Shown: piece by piece, positions 20,440 to 29,673 of the stretch
How positions within the stretch are numbered: position 1 is the stretch's first letter
Layout of the letters: each line of letters opens with the position of its first letter
From: a virus
Virus record (IMG/VR): IMGVR_UViG_3300006999_000004
Location: 1 to 30,316 of that record
Strand: one strand, 5' to 3'
Length of the DNA: 30,316 nucleotides
Notes under the pieces: generated by a model
Told to the model about the DNA's origin: nothing
Databases searched by the model: none
Seen by the model: the letters and a program-made list of their open reading frames with translations, nothing else
Position numbers and translations under genes: made by a program

Positions 20440-21267
20440 ATGGAATTGAAAACAACTCCGGCAAGGCATGATTCTAATAGCTATATTTCTCTGACTAATA
20501 CAGAGTCTTACTTTTCTTCTTATAATAGACTTGCTAAAAGTGAAACTTGGCCTGTTCTTACAGAAGCTCAGAAAAAATTTGCTTTGTTCTTGGCCGCAAG
20601 AGCCTTGGATACTTTCAAATTTAGAGGACGTAAAATAACCTATTCTCAAAATAGAGCCTTCCCAAGATTTTCTTGGTATCAGTTAAATGTAGAAAAGGAA
20701 ACTCCGTGGGAAAGTTTTTTCAAAGCTACAAGGGCTAATAACCTAACTAGTATTATCAGTAATGGTGATATTGAAGTAAGTAATAATAAATTAGTCGATA
20801 AAAGCTCAAGTGGAGATGCTTTCTATTATCATTACTATTACGAAAGAATAGATATAAACCAAGTTATAAAAGTGGCGGGCCTTTCTACTGATGAATACTT
20901 GACTATCAAGGATATAGCTTTTGACGGGTCTTTCATTGAAATAAAAGAAGATATTACTGATGAAGCTGTTCCTTCCGGCGGTGTAGATATACATGCTACG
21001 CCTTTGTTTGGGTTCTCAGAAGATATAGGCTATGCACAGGCCGAACTTGCTTTTCAATATGTAGATACCAGCGTATTTCAAGCTAATATAAATGAAATTC
21101 CTGAGCCAGCTTTAAAGTCATGGACAATGGGTAATAATATAGAAGTTACTTACCAAAACAATTTTTGGGGATTCAGTAAGTTCTCCCCTGAAAGAGTTAC
21201 GTCATTAGATATTGTCTATATGCTTCTTGGAGATTGGATAACTTCAATAGGTGGTGGAGTTGTTTAA
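20440..21267 (+). CDS. Head-tail connector (DnaT_2-like) with insertion
   Basis: A 275-residue protein. Residues 14-75 (YISLTNTESYFSSYNR ... LAARALDTFKFRGRK ... AFPRFSW) resemble the helical adaptor family named DnaT_2 found at the head-tail junction, and AQAELAFQYVD with ...YQNNFWGFSKFSPE is its C-terminal half. Between them, about residues 85-185, lies an extra beta-containing block not usual in the family. It should sit under the portal ring. Overlaps the next gene by 17 bases. Confidence 0.65.
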   Translation: MELKTTPARHDSNSYISLTNTESYFSSYNRLAKSETWPVLTEAQKKFALFLAARALDTFKFRGRKITYSQNRAFPRFSWYQLNVEKETPWESFFKATRANNLTSIISNGDIEVSNNKLVDKSSSGDAFYYHYYYERIDINQVIKVAGLSTDEYLTIKDIAFDGSFIEIKEDITDEAVPSGGVDIHATPLFGFSEDIGYAQAELAFQYVDTSVFQANINEIPEPALKSWTMGNNIEVTYQNNFWGFSKFSPERVTSLDIVYMLLGDWITSIGGGVV

Positions 21268-21655
21268 TATAAATTTTTCTAGCATAGAAAAAAGAGTTAA
21301 GACTTTTTTAGATAGTGCTTTTAATAGCTCTATGATTAATAAAGTTACTTATAAAAAATTTGAGTCCTTTACTTACGACGAGTCAACTGGAAAAACCGTC
21401 ACTAGTTATTCAGAATACGAATTAGACGTAATAAGAAGCGATACCGCTCTGGAAGCCCAAAAAGCAAGTACGATTTTATCGGCAGTAGGTTTTTCCGGCG
21501 GGGAAATGTTGATGATAGCTAAATATGAGGATGTTCCTCGTGATCCTTACTCAAAAGATATTATGAAGGATTTCCTTATAGATGGAAATAATGAGGAATA
21601 TACGATAAAAAAAGCAGTACCATTGTTTACTTCATTTATAATTATTCAAATATAA
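21251..21655 (+). CDS. Head-tail joining protein
   Basis: A 134-residue protein starting at GTG 21251. The text around VTYKKFESFTYDESTGKTVTSY, and the beta-rich end (FLIDGNNEEYTIKKAVPL) fit phage neck/stopper proteins in this genome position. Overlaps both neighbours (17 bases and 1 base), so translation is coupled. Family assigned mainly by order. Confidence 0.55.
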   Translation: MVELFNINFSSIEKRVKTFLDSAFNSSMINKVTYKKFESFTYDESTGKTVTSYSEYELDVIRSDTALEAQKASTILSAVGFSGGEMLMIAKYEDVPRDPYSKDIMKDFLIDGNNEEYTIKKAVPLFTSFIIIQI

Positions 21656-22137
21656 TGAAACAAAATTTCGGCGATCAAATAAAACAATTTAGAGAAAAGG
21701 TAGACAGGCAAACTACCACAGCCTTTCAAGAAGGTTGCCGCAGAATATCTTATGCTATTGCTGAGGATTCCCCTTGCTCTACTGGTAAATTGATAGGCCA
21801 ATGGTCGCCTTCAGTCGGAACTCCTGTAGAGCATAATTTTCAAGGAGGCCAAAGTGCTTGGTATAAGAGTGTAGAAGGATGGGAAAAAGATGAAGGTATA
21901 GCGGATATTAACAGAACACATGCTATGGCTAATTTAGTTCCTAGGATAGAATCTACTGTTATGGCTTTGGATAAGGAATCTCCTTACTATTTTACCAACC
22001 ATACTTCTTACGTGAGATTGGCTGAATATCATGGCTGGAAATCTGTAGGAGGAAAACAAGGCCCGTATTTCATGGTAACCAAAAATGCTGGGCAATTTAA
22101 GATGATGATAGACGAAATAGTGGCTACGCTTAAATAA
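21655..22137 (+). CDS. Tail completion / neck protein (HK97 gp10-like)
   Basis: A 160-residue protein: an N-terminal helix, EDSPCSTGKLIGQWSPSVG (the TP.DTG..R..W-like stretch of HK97 gp10 proteins), a middle helix, and YVRLAEYHGWKSVGGKQGPYFM near the end where members have YA..lE.G. It should form a ring between head and tail. Starts on the last base of the preceding gene. Confidence 0.7.
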   Translation: MKQNFGDQIKQFREKVDRQTTTAFQEGCRRISYAIAEDSPCSTGKLIGQWSPSVGTPVEHNFQGGQSAWYKSVEGWEKDEGIADINRTHAMANLVPRIESTVMALDKESPYYFTNHTSYVRLAEYHGWKSVGGKQGPYFMVTKNAGQFKMMIDEIVATLK

Positions 22138-22553
22138 TGTCAAACTACGCTGAAATACAAGCCCTATTAAATGGCAGATTAAGAGAAATAACTGATCTTC
22201 CACTATGGAGTAGAGAAAATTTCTATATAGAACCTTCAGAAGATGAGATGTATGTAGAGTCTTTTTTGGTTCCTAGTATATCTGAAAATAGATATTTAGG
22301 AGATACCCCTACTTATGAATCAGGTGTTTTTGCAGTAAATGTGGCCGGAGTGCGAGGAAGAAGTTGGGGGTATATCTACGAATTGGTAGATAAAATAATA
22401 GAAAAATTTAAGAAGAATACAAGATTGATAGATTCAAGTGAATCTTTGACAGTAAATATGAAAAAAGCATACCCAATTCCGGGGTTTCAAAATGATACAG
22501 GCCGGTTCGTGGTTCCTGTTCATTGTGAATATTTTGCTTTTGTTGACAATTAA
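22137..22553 (+). CDS. Tail terminator protein (DUF4128-like)
   Basis: A 138-residue protein: ALLNGRLREITDLPLWSREN, a strand PTYESGVFAVNVAGVRGRSWG, a helix YELVDKIIEKFKKNTR, and a C-terminal strand RFVVPVHCEYFAFV. This alternation is the DUF4128/tail terminator pattern. It caps the tail tube at the head end. It overlaps the preceding gene by one base. Confidence 0.7.
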   Translation: MSNYAEIQALLNGRLREITDLPLWSRENFYIEPSEDEMYVESFLVPSISENRYLGDTPTYESGVFAVNVAGVRGRSWGYIYELVDKIIEKFKKNTRLIDSSESLTVNMKKAYPIPGFQNDTGRFVVPVHCEYFAFVDN

Positions 22554-22567
22554 TTGGAGGATATAAA

Positions 22568-23485
22568 ATGGCTGAACAATCAGTAGCATTAGGATCAAGA
22601 CTAGAAATAGCCTATGCAATGGAAGATTCTTGGAGCGCTCTACCAAGTTCTTATAATGTCTATGACTTTAGGGTGACAGGATTTGGAGTACAACTTGAAA
22701 AGGATTCCTTTGAAAGTGAGGAAATTAGATCGGATAGACAGACTTCTGATCTTAGGCACGGGATGTATAATGTTTCCGGTGATATTCCTGTAGAGCTTTC
22801 TTATGGTGCTTTTGATGACATTATTGAAAGTGCGATGTTTAATACTTGGCAATCCGACGATACTATAGAGATAGGTACAACTCAGAAAAGTTTTAGAGTA
22901 CAGAGAGCTTTTACTGATATAATGGAATATCATGAATTTCCGGGGTGTGTAGTTAGTTCTTGGAGTCTCTCAGTAGAGCCTAATTCCATTATCACAAGCA
23001 CTTTTTCTGTGATGGGTAAGACGATGGAAACTAGTCAGACTTTAACAGGGTCTACTACTAAAGCATCTAATGCCCCGTTTGATTCTTTTTCAGGTTATAT
23101 TTATGAAGGCGGCAATACTTCTTCTGATGCCATTGCGGTTGTAACCGGAGTTGATTTTACAGTTGAAAATAATCTTGAAGCATTACAGGTTGTCGCAGAT
23201 AATAAACCAACAGGATTGGCCGAAGGTCGAAGCACGGTTTCCGGTACTTTAAGTGCTTATTTTGGAAGTTCTTCTTTACTGGATAAGTTTTTGAATGAAA
23301 CTGAATCTGCCATAGAGTTCCAGTTGTTAGATACTAGCGGCAATAGCTATACCTTTTACATGCCAAGGATTAAGTACAGTGGCGGAAGTATTGAGATAAG
23401 CGGAGAGTCCCCTATAGGCATCTCTATGCCTTTTACTGCTCTCAAAGATTCAGGGATTGGCAACACTCTTAAAATAACCAGATAA
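22568..23485 (+). CDS. Major tail tube protein
   Basis: A 305-residue beta-rich protein with the hallmarks of the Phage_tube_2 family: GSRLEIAYAMEDSWSALP at the start, a region like ESEEIRSDRQTSDLRHG, GDIPVELSYGAFDDIIESAM, SVEPNSIITSTFSVMGKTM, SGTLSAYFGSSSLLDKFLNE and a C-terminal SPIGISMPFTALKD. It polymerises into the tail tube around the tape measure. GGAGG precedes the ATG. An abundant virion protein. Confidence 0.82.
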   Translation: MAEQSVALGSRLEIAYAMEDSWSALPSSYNVYDFRVTGFGVQLEKDSFESEEIRSDRQTSDLRHGMYNVSGDIPVELSYGAFDDIIESAMFNTWQSDDTIEIGTTQKSFRVQRAFTDIMEYHEFPGCVVSSWSLSVEPNSIITSTFSVMGKTMETSQTLTGSTTKASNAPFDSFSGYIYEGGNTSSDAIAVVTGVDFTVENNLEALQVVADNKPTGLAEGRSTVSGTLSAYFGSSSLLDKFLNETESAIEFQLLDTSGNSYTFYMPRIKYSGGSIEISGESPIGISMPFTALKDSGIGNTLKITR

Positions 23486-23507
23486 TAAAAACAAGGAGTA
23501 ACAAATT

Positions 23508-23894
23508 ATGACAGTTGATCTTTCGCAATTCGATACCAAAAAAACCTCAGAAGAGGGTGTTTGGGTTGAGATTGAAAACCCTATAGACGGCGAACCTTTG
23601 GGTATTCATTTTAAGATTCTTGGTTCTGATTCAGAAGTGTATAATAAACAGATTCGCAAGAATAAAGATAAAATGATGAAACAAGGAATGAGGAATATTA
23701 AATCTGAAAACCTCGAAGTAGAGGAGATTGAACTTCTTGTCGCCTGTACTGTTGATTGGGATAATATTGTAGATAACGGCGAAAAGCTGGAATGTACTAA
23801 GGAAAATGTGCGCTATGTCTATAAAAATTACCCTTGGATAAAAGATCAGGTTGACGATTTCATTGGAGATCGTTCCAATTTTTTGTCTCAGTAA
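23508..23894 (+). CDS. Tail assembly chaperone G
   Basis: A 128-residue acidic protein between tail tube and tape measure. IHFKILGSDSEVYNKQIRKN and ELLVACTVDWDN, YKNYPWIKDQVDDFIGDRSNFL are the usual elements of siphophage chaperones. It coats the tape measure during tube assembly. A slippery heptamer near its end makes a minority of ribosomes shift into the downstream frame. AAGGAG precedes the ATG. Confidence 0.75.
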   Translation: MTVDLSQFDTKKTSEEGVWVEIENPIDGEPLGIHFKILGSDSEVYNKQIRKNKDKMMKQGMRNIKSENLEVEEIELLVACTVDWDNIVDNGEKLECTKENVRYVYKNYPWIKDQVDDFIGDRSNFLSQ

Positions 23895-24274
23895 CCGAGG
23901 ATCTTATAGAGTATTTTAAGATTTCCTTGGAGTATGAAACGCCTGATGACACAGGATATTCAAAAAGGGCAAGACTTCAACACGCTATAGATGCCGCCCC
24001 TGAATTTAGTCAAGGGGCGCAAGCTGAACTTGATTCTTTACCATACCCACCCGCTTGCTTAGATCATTTAGTAATTTGGTTTTGGGGTCTTCATGGTGGT
24101 AGAACACAGAACATGAACGGCCCTAATCCCATAACTTTTCAAGATATAATGGCTTGGAAAAACCTTCACAAAATAGAAATATACGGATATGAGATAGATA
24201 TAATAAAAAGACTTGACCGAGCCTATTTATCTTATGTTGCTAAACAGCAAGCCAAAAAGAATAAGAAAAAATAA
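23508..24274 (+). CDS. Tail assembly chaperone GT (-1 frameshift product)
   Basis: Read 23508-23885, slip back one base, and continue 23885-24274: a product of 255 residues. The -1 frame is open from before the shift: VSVTEDLIEYFKISLEYETP joins to the T domain (PPACLDHLVIWFWGLHGG ... DIMAWKNLHKIEIYG). No good ribosome site precedes an internal start of the T part, which supports translation only by the shift. The two-product arrangement is conserved in long-tailed phages. T binds the tail tube subunits while G binds the tape measure. Confidence 0.75.
23879..23885 (+). promoter_or_regulatory. -1 frameshift slippery site TTTTTTG
   Basis: T TTT TTG in the zero frame, so both tRNAs can re-pair after slipping back one base. 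It lies 9 bases before the G stop codon, in the overlap with the open T frame. This is a canonical X-XXY-YYZ heptamer. Confidence 0.8.
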
Positions 24275-24600
24275 TGTTTATATACACTTTAACACATAAA
24301 GACCTAAGAAAAACTTATGTCGGTATTTCTGAAAAAGTGCCTGAAGAGGATGTGTACGAATTACCAAGCAATACAAGAATAAGCAGGGCTATAAGCAATT
24401 TCGGTATTGATAAGTTTTATATAACTAAAATAGGAGAACTTAACAACAGAGAAAAAGCTATTGATAAAGCAAACTTTCTTATAGAAAAATTTGAAGATGT
24501 CTATAATGAAAAGTTTTATGAACTTAAAGTTCAGAATGAAGATATATTTAAGACCATGCCGGGCGGGTTACACTTCATTCTTCCTAATTATAATGGGTAA
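24274..24600 (+). CDS. GIY-YIG-like protein between chaperone and tape measure
   Basis: A 108-residue protein with MFIYTLT and, 10 residues on, TYVGIS, like the GIY and YIG strands of that nuclease fold; RISRAISNFGIDKFYITKI is like the RAI+KYG..NF..+I segment that follows, and ELNNREKAID resembles LNEREIYWI with candidate Glu60. The loop with the usual catalytic Arg is different, so activity is doubtful. GIY-YIG genes often move into phage genomes as homing endonucleases. It starts on the last base of the T frame. Confidence 0.5.
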   Translation: MFIYTLTHKDLRKTYVGISEKVPEEDVYELPSNTRISRAISNFGIDKFYITKIGELNNREKAIDKANFLIEKFEDVYNEKFYELKVQNEDIFKTMPGGLHFILPNYNG

Positions 24601-24607
24601 GTAACTA

Positions 24608-27600
24608 ATGGCTGATTTAGCGCAGTTAGGTATAAGAGTTAAATACGATGACCCTCGGGATGCTAAAAAGAAGCTGAAGGGTATAGAAACTCAGGCTCGT
24701 AGGACTGAAACCGCTACCAATAAACTTAGTAAAACTACTAAGAAAAAAGGGACTGATGCGTTACGATCTCAAGCTAAGGCCACTAATAAATTAAGGAATA
24801 ATTACGCTGGTTTAATGGGAAACCTTAATAAGGTAGGGACTAAATTTGAGAGAATAGGTCAAACCTCCAAGGGAATACAAGATTTACGAGGAGAATTAAA
24901 CAGTGTTAATAAGACTATACGTAAATCAGACAAATTATCTTTAGAAGGGTATAATAGATTAGCTCAAAAGTCAAGCGAAATTAGATCTAATTTACGCAAA
25001 CAAAATAAAGCCTTAACTGAAAATGCTAATATACAAAAATCCACCAACAAAACACACTTAACTGCTAAAGATACCTTAGATAAACAATTAAGTTCTATCG
25101 ACCAATTACAACAAACTAAAGGATTTTGGAAGTCTAATGCTTCTCAGGTTAAAACTTACAGAACACAACTTACAGCCGCCCAAAGAAATCTTAATAATTT
25201 ACAAGGTACTTTAAGTAAACAAGATTTTAGTAGATATTCAAAACAATTAGCCCAAGCCGGGCATAATTTAGATTATGTAGGTAAGCGAGCTAATTTTGCC
25301 CATTCTCGTTTGAGGGAATTTTGGGAAAGGTTTGGTCAAGTTGGTCTTGGTTTTGGTGCTATTTATGGGGCCATAAGAGCAGTAGGAGCGGCTTTTATGA
25401 AGCTTTTTTCCATCCTTAAAAATGGTATCCAGTTAAGTGGTGAGATAGCCGGGTTACAGGCTAAGTTAGCCGCCTATCATACTATTACAGAAGGGTTGGC
25501 CGAATCTACTGAAAATTTTGCTAGTAAGATGAACAAAGCCGAAGGAAATATTATGGCTTTGGCTCGTGCTTCTCTTGATTCAGCTTCTTCTTTTGATGAC
25601 CTTCAAACTGCAATGGATGAGTTTGCACAGCATAGTATATTCGTAAGAAAAGAATGGATGGGAGCTTTTACTGCCTTTACTGACTTTGTTTCTCTTATCG
25701 CCCAAACTACTGGTAACACGGCTCGGCAGATTCGTTCAGAAATTTCCGGATTAATGGAAGGTCTTGCCCGCCCTCAGAACGTGGTCATAAGAATGCTCAT
25801 GAGGACTGGTATGCTTACTGAAGAAGTATTGAAAAAGATCAGGGAAGCTGAAAATGCCGGGGATGATATAAAAGACTTGATTGTAAGCCTAGAACCTGTT
25901 CTCAGTAAACTACAAGAAAGAGTACTTGAAGCTGACATAGGGACTCTTTTTAATAAATGGAAAGATGCTATGTCTCAAGCCATTGCTGAATCTATCAGAT
26001 TAGCTTCTAGTATGGAAGGTGTAACCAATATTTTCGGTGAAATGCTTAACAAACATCGTAAGTGGGCTATTAGATTAATAGAAAATAAGGAAGAAATGAG
26101 AGATTTTACAGATGGTATGAAATTTATCCGTTCTGTATTAGATCTTGTAATGTCTGGTTTTGAAAGACTATTTTTAGTCACTATGAAGTTTTTTGCTTTT
26201 TTGGAACGGTATAAGAGAATCATAGGAATTTTAGCCACCTCTTTTATAGCTTATAATACTGTAGTAAAAGATTTAATTGGTGTTTTAAGTAAAATAGGTG
26301 GAATTTTAAAATTTATACTTTCTCCAATAAATAAAGTTGCCTTAGCTTTTAGGGGACTCCACAAAACTATACGTGCTAATTTTATAGGGATTGACACTAT
26401 GGTAAGAGGGGGTATTATTCCTAAATTTGCTAAGGGATTTAACATTTTAAAAAGTGCCGTAGGAAGCCTTAACCTTAAAATGCTGACTATACCAGCACTA
26501 ATCTATTCTATTTCTGTAATATATAGAGTATTAGCTGAAAGAATATCTAAGACAAAAGCATGGAAGACTTTGGGTAACGTCGCTCAATCAGTAATATCTG
26601 CTATAGGGGATGCTTTTCAGTGGGTAATGAATAATGCCATTACTCCATATCTTGAAATGCTTCAGGATACTTATAATTTTTGGGGTAAATTTATAAATCT
26701 TTCTAAATGGACTCAAGATTTATCTAAATTAGGCGGAAAAATAAAGAAAGAAATAAAGGGTATTTTTACCGGAATTAAAGATTTAGGGGAAGAACTAGAC
26801 TTAGGCTCTTTTATATCTGATCTAACAGAAATTGTAAAGAAAGATGCAGGACGAATAGGTAGCTTTATTTCTGCTATAAAAGACCAATTCAGTGGTTTAT
26901 TTGACTATACCTTAGATAGAGGTCAAGATGGAGAATATTCTCCATTGGGAGGGGTTATAACCCCCATGAAAACTGATTTAATGAATTTTAGGGATTTAAC
27001 AAAGGAAATAGCAGGAATTAAAATAGGAAAACCATTTGATGAGGCTTGGGCTAAAACACGTACTAAACAACTTCAAGATGTTATAGATAAAACTAAAGGA
27101 TTAGAAGAATCCTTAAAAGGACTCAAAGATGTTACTTTAGATTTTCAAAATCGCCTTGAAGATGCAGTTGAAGCTGGTAAAGTTGCAAAAGTAGAAGAAT
27201 TGATGCCTTTTGCAAGTCGTGAAATTCAATTACAAATTGAAAAAACTGCACAAAAAATTAAAGATATAGAAAATGCTCGTTCTGGTCTTCAAAAAACCTT
27301 AGAAAAAGAAGGTATTGAAACAGAAAAAGGAAAAGGTATAGTAGGAGATTTTTTCGGTGAAAAACAACGCTTAAAAGTAGAGGCTCTAAGGAGAAAACTT
27401 GAAGATTTAAGAGAAACACAAGCTAAAATTGGCGATAAGGACACCTTAGCCAAAATAAATAATTGGTCTAAAACTTTTACTAATAAATTAGATAAAATAG
27501 GGCTGAAGTTTGAGGTGGGATCTAGTAAATGGGAAGGATCAGTTAAAAAACTTATTGCCAATACTAAAGATAAGTTAAATAATCTTCCTGATTCTGTTTC

Positions 27601-28333
27601 TAAGTCATCTCAAAAAGCTCTTCAAGATTTAAAACAAAAAATAAAAGATGCAGGAATTGACTTAAAAGGTTCATCGCAAAAATGGTTTGATGATTTATCT
27701 GATGCCTTTGTTGATTGGACTAAAGATTTTGGCAATACCTTAAATGAAATGGTTTGGGGCGCCGAGACTTCGTTTGATGAGATCGCCAAGTCATTTGGTA
27801 AGATGATCACTAAAATGATTATTAAGAAGCAGATGATAGAGCCAATGGCTGAAGCGGTAGGAGGTATGGATTGGGGTAGTGTTGGATCGAGTATTATTGG
27901 AGCTTTCGGCGGTGGCGGCGGCGACGGCGGCGGTGGTGCCAGCGGTAGCGGCGGCGGTGGTGCCAGCGGTGCTATTAAGGTTCACGATGGTGGTATTGTA
28001 GGGATGGGCGGATCACCCGTGTCTGTACCCCCTGGGGCTTTTGCTGGCGCACCTAAATTGCATAACGGGATTGCATCTGACGAGTACCCGGCAATTCTGC
28101 AAAGAGGAGAGGGCGTCTTTACCCAAGATCAGATGAAAGCCCTCGGTGGCCGTTCTTCCCAGCCCAGTGTAGAAGTCAATATCACCAATGAGTCAGGGGA
28201 GCCGATGGAAGCCCGTGAAGAAGGACGGCAGATGAGAGGTGATAAAATGATTCTTAATGTTGTTCTTGATGCAGCGAATCGGAATAAGGGCGGCTTTGGC
28301 AAGAATTTAAAAGCAGCGATAAGCAAGGCTTAA
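24608..28333 (+). CDS. Tape measure protein
   Basis: A 1241-residue protein that sets tail length; by the usual relation (about 1.5 angstrom per residue) the tail is near 190 nm. The first 240 residues are coiled coil, with ARRTETATNKLSKTTKKKGT. A Gly/Ala-rich hydrophobic segment (QVGLGFGAIYGAIRAVGAAF) may help DNA cross the inner membrane. A long helical middle follows (EGLARPQNVVIRMLMRTGML is typical). Near residue 1100 there is a Gly/Ser low-complexity linker, and the end, with VSVPPGAFAGAPKLHNG ... EGVFTQDQMKALGG, is the conserved tape measure C-terminus common to lambda-H-type proteins. Confidence 0.85.
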   Translation: MADLAQLGIRVKYDDPRDAKKKLKGIETQARRTETATNKLSKTTKKKGTDALRSQAKATNKLRNNYAGLMGNLNKVGTKFERIGQTSKGIQDLRGELNSVNKTIRKSDKLSLEGYNRLAQKSSEIRSNLRKQNKALTENANIQKSTNKTHLTAKDTLDKQLSSIDQLQQTKGFWKSNASQVKTYRTQLTAAQRNLNNLQGTLSKQDFSRYSKQLAQAGHNLDYVGKRANFAHSRLREFWERFGQVGLGFGAIYGAIRAVGAAFMKLFSILKNGIQLSGEIAGLQAKLAAYHTITEGLAESTENFASKMNKAEGNIMALARASLDSASSFDDLQTAMDEFAQHSIFVRKEWMGAFTAFTDFVSLIAQTTGNTARQIRSEISGLMEGLARPQNVVIRMLMRTGMLTEEVLKKIREAENAGDDIKDLIVSLEPVLSKLQERVLEADIGTLFNKWKDAMSQAIAESIRLASSMEGVTNIFGEMLNKHRKWAIRLIENKEEMRDFTDGMKFIRSVLDLVMSGFERLFLVTMKFFAFLERYKRIIGILATSFIAYNTVVKDLIGVLSKIGGILKFILSPINKVALAFRGLHKTIRANFIGIDTMVRGGIIPKFAKGFNILKSAVGSLNLKMLTIPALIYSISVIYRVLAERISKTKAWKTLGNVAQSVISAIGDAFQWVMNNAITPYLEMLQDTYNFWGKFINLSKWTQDLSKLGGKIKKEIKGIFTGIKDLGEELDLGSFISDLTEIVKKDAGRIGSFISAIKDQFSGLFDYTLDRGQDGEYSPLGGVITPMKTDLMNFRDLTKEIAGIKIGKPFDEAWAKTRTKQLQDVIDKTKGLEESLKGLKDVTLDFQNRLEDAVEAGKVAKVEELMPFASREIQLQIEKTAQKIKDIENARSGLQKTLEKEGIETEKGKGIVGDFFGEKQRLKVEALRRKLEDLRETQAKIGDKDTLAKINNWSKTFTNKLDKIGLKFEVGSSKWEGSVKKLIANTKDKLNNLPDSVSKSSQKALQDLKQKIKDAGIDLKGSSQKWFDDLSDAFVDWTKDFGNTLNEMVWGAETSFDEIAKSFGKMITKMIIKKQMIEPMAEAVGGMDWGSVGSSIIGAFGGGGGDGGGGASGSGGGGASGAIKVHDGGIVGMGGSPVSVPPGAFAGAPKLHNGIASDEYPAILQRGEGVFTQDQMKALGGRSSQPSVEVNITNESGEPMEAREEGRQMRGDKMILNVVLDAANRNKGGFGKNLKAAISKA

Positions 28334-28334
28334 T

Positions 28335-28673
28335 ATGGCATTTCCTGATATAAAAAATCCAAGCAAAATATCCGAGTCCAATAACCGGGAGAAACTCCGG
28401 TCAAAATTCGAAGCTGGATATGTTCATCAACGGCCTAAATGGACACGCAGTCGTAGAAAATTTAGTCTTGATTGGAAGTTGTTGTCGGCGGCCGACCTTG
28501 ATACATTGCTTAGTCATTTTGACAATAACCAAGGATCTTCTTTTAATTGGACTCATCCCACTCGTGGAACCACTTACACAGTCATGTACTCCGGCGATAA
28601 GATTGAATATGATCTAAGGTCAGGAACAGCCGGAAAATACTATTCCGCTAGTGTAACTTTGGAGGAGATATAA
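28335..28673 (+). CDS. Minor tail protein M
   Basis: A 112-residue protein like lambda gpM: FEAGYVHQRPKWTRSRRKFS, a helix LSAADLDTLLSHFDNNQGSS, FNWTHPTRGTTYTVMYSGD and a final strand SASVTLEEI. It forms part of the tail tip hub. It starts one base after the tape measure stop and is followed by L and the NlpC/P60 protein in lambda order. Confidence 0.75.
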   Translation: MAFPDIKNPSKISESNNREKLRSKFEAGYVHQRPKWTRSRRKFSLDWKLLSAADLDTLLSHFDNNQGSSFNWTHPTRGTTYTVMYSGDKIEYDLRSGTAGKYYSASVTLEEI

Positions 28674-29287
28674 TGCCACTTTCAATCAGTACCACTGCTA
28701 TAGAAGAAAAAAATAAACTTGTATCTGATCCGTGGATATTGCTATTAGAAATAATATATCCCGGAGAACCTTCCATCAGGCTTGCTTGGAGCACCGAAGA
28801 TGTATTTTGGGATGGGGAGACGTGGAAGGGGGCTTCTTTCGATCTCAGCGACGTTGACCAGTCCAAAGATGCAGAGATATCCACGGTCGATTTATCTGTA
28901 TCTGATATTGAGCGCAATATTATTCCTTTGTTGGATGATTATAACGGAGGCGTAGGGGCTGAGGCGTGGGTTAGATTGGTTCATTCTTCTTATCTAAATG
29001 AGACTGTTCCTGAGATTGAGGAGAAGTATGAAATTGTGGATGTTGCCATTGATTACCAGTCAAACATTAAATTCACTTTAGGGGCTGAGAACCTCTCTAA
29101 TTATCAATCGCCCCCTCACAGGTTTATTAAAAGTCATTGTCGTTATCAAGAATTTAAAGACTCTCTATGCGGATATTCTGGTACGGAAACAGAGTGCAGC
29201 CGTACTTTTGAAAGATGCCGAGAACTAAATAATCAATCACGATTCGGGGGCTTTCCCGGTGTCGGATCCCTTGGGTATTGGGCATGA
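28673..29287 (+). CDS. Minor tail protein L (iron-sulfur)
   Basis: A 204-residue tail tip protein like lambda gpL: LLEIIYPGEPSIRLAWSTED, DVFWDGETWKGASFDL and a C-terminal domain with four cysteines C156, C166, C175, C182 (HC...LCGY...EC...RC) followed by FGGFPGVGSLGYW. Lambda gpL binds an iron-sulfur cluster through four equivalent cysteines. It starts on the last base of M, and GGAGG precedes the ATG. Confidence 0.8.
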   Translation: MPLSISTTAIEEKNKLVSDPWILLLEIIYPGEPSIRLAWSTEDVFWDGETWKGASFDLSDVDQSKDAEISTVDLSVSDIERNIIPLLDDYNGGVGAEAWVRLVHSSYLNETVPEIEEKYEIVDVAIDYQSNIKFTLGAENLSNYQSPPHRFIKSHCRYQEFKDSLCGYSGTETECSRTFERCRELNNQSRFGGFPGVGSLGYWA

Positions 29288-29673
29288 TAGATACTAATGA
29301 CATGATAGGGCAACCTTGGGAATATCCACCTAATCCGCCTCATACTTATGATTGCTGGGCAGCAATTCGAGAAGTATATCGCCGAGCAGGGATGGAATTA
29401 CCTAACTATACGGTAGCCGAGCATACTGCCAAAAAAATAAGCGGGGCGATAGAAAATGCTAAAACAGAAGATTGTTGGCAGAAAATCCATGAATTGGAAA
29501 TCCCCTGTATAATTGAAATAAAAGGTCACCCTGGGTTTCACCAGCATGTAGGGGTCTATATCGGCGATAACAAATTTCTCCATTCCCGACGGGATACCGG
29601 AGTAGTTATAGAAAGGCTTGATGCACCTAATTGGAAGATGAAAATAAGGAATTATTGGCAATATGTTGGATAA
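29284..29673 (+). CDS. NlpC/P60 tail hydrolase (lambda K-like)
   Basis: A 129-residue peptidoglycan hydrolase from ATG 29284, which overlaps the L stop (ATGA); a TTG at 29278 is less likely. YDCWAAIREVYRRAGMELP carries the catalytic Cys24, and HQHVGVYIGDNKFLHS the catalytic His88. It opens the cell wall during entry. Unlike lambda K it lacks the N-terminal JAB/Mov34 domain. It overlaps the next gene by 11 bases. Confidence 0.78.
   Translation: MIDTNDMIGQPWEYPPNPPHTYDCWAAIREVYRRAGMELPNYTVAEHTAKKISGAIENAKTEDCWQKIHELEIPCIIEIKGHPGFHQHVGVYIGDNKFLHSRRDTGVVIERLDAPNWKMKIRNYWQYVG

Noticed and set aside
24608-28333. Reverse transcriptase/diversity-generating element or transposase
   Set aside because: No RT motif (YxDD), template/variable repeat pair or transposase was seen anywhere in the window.
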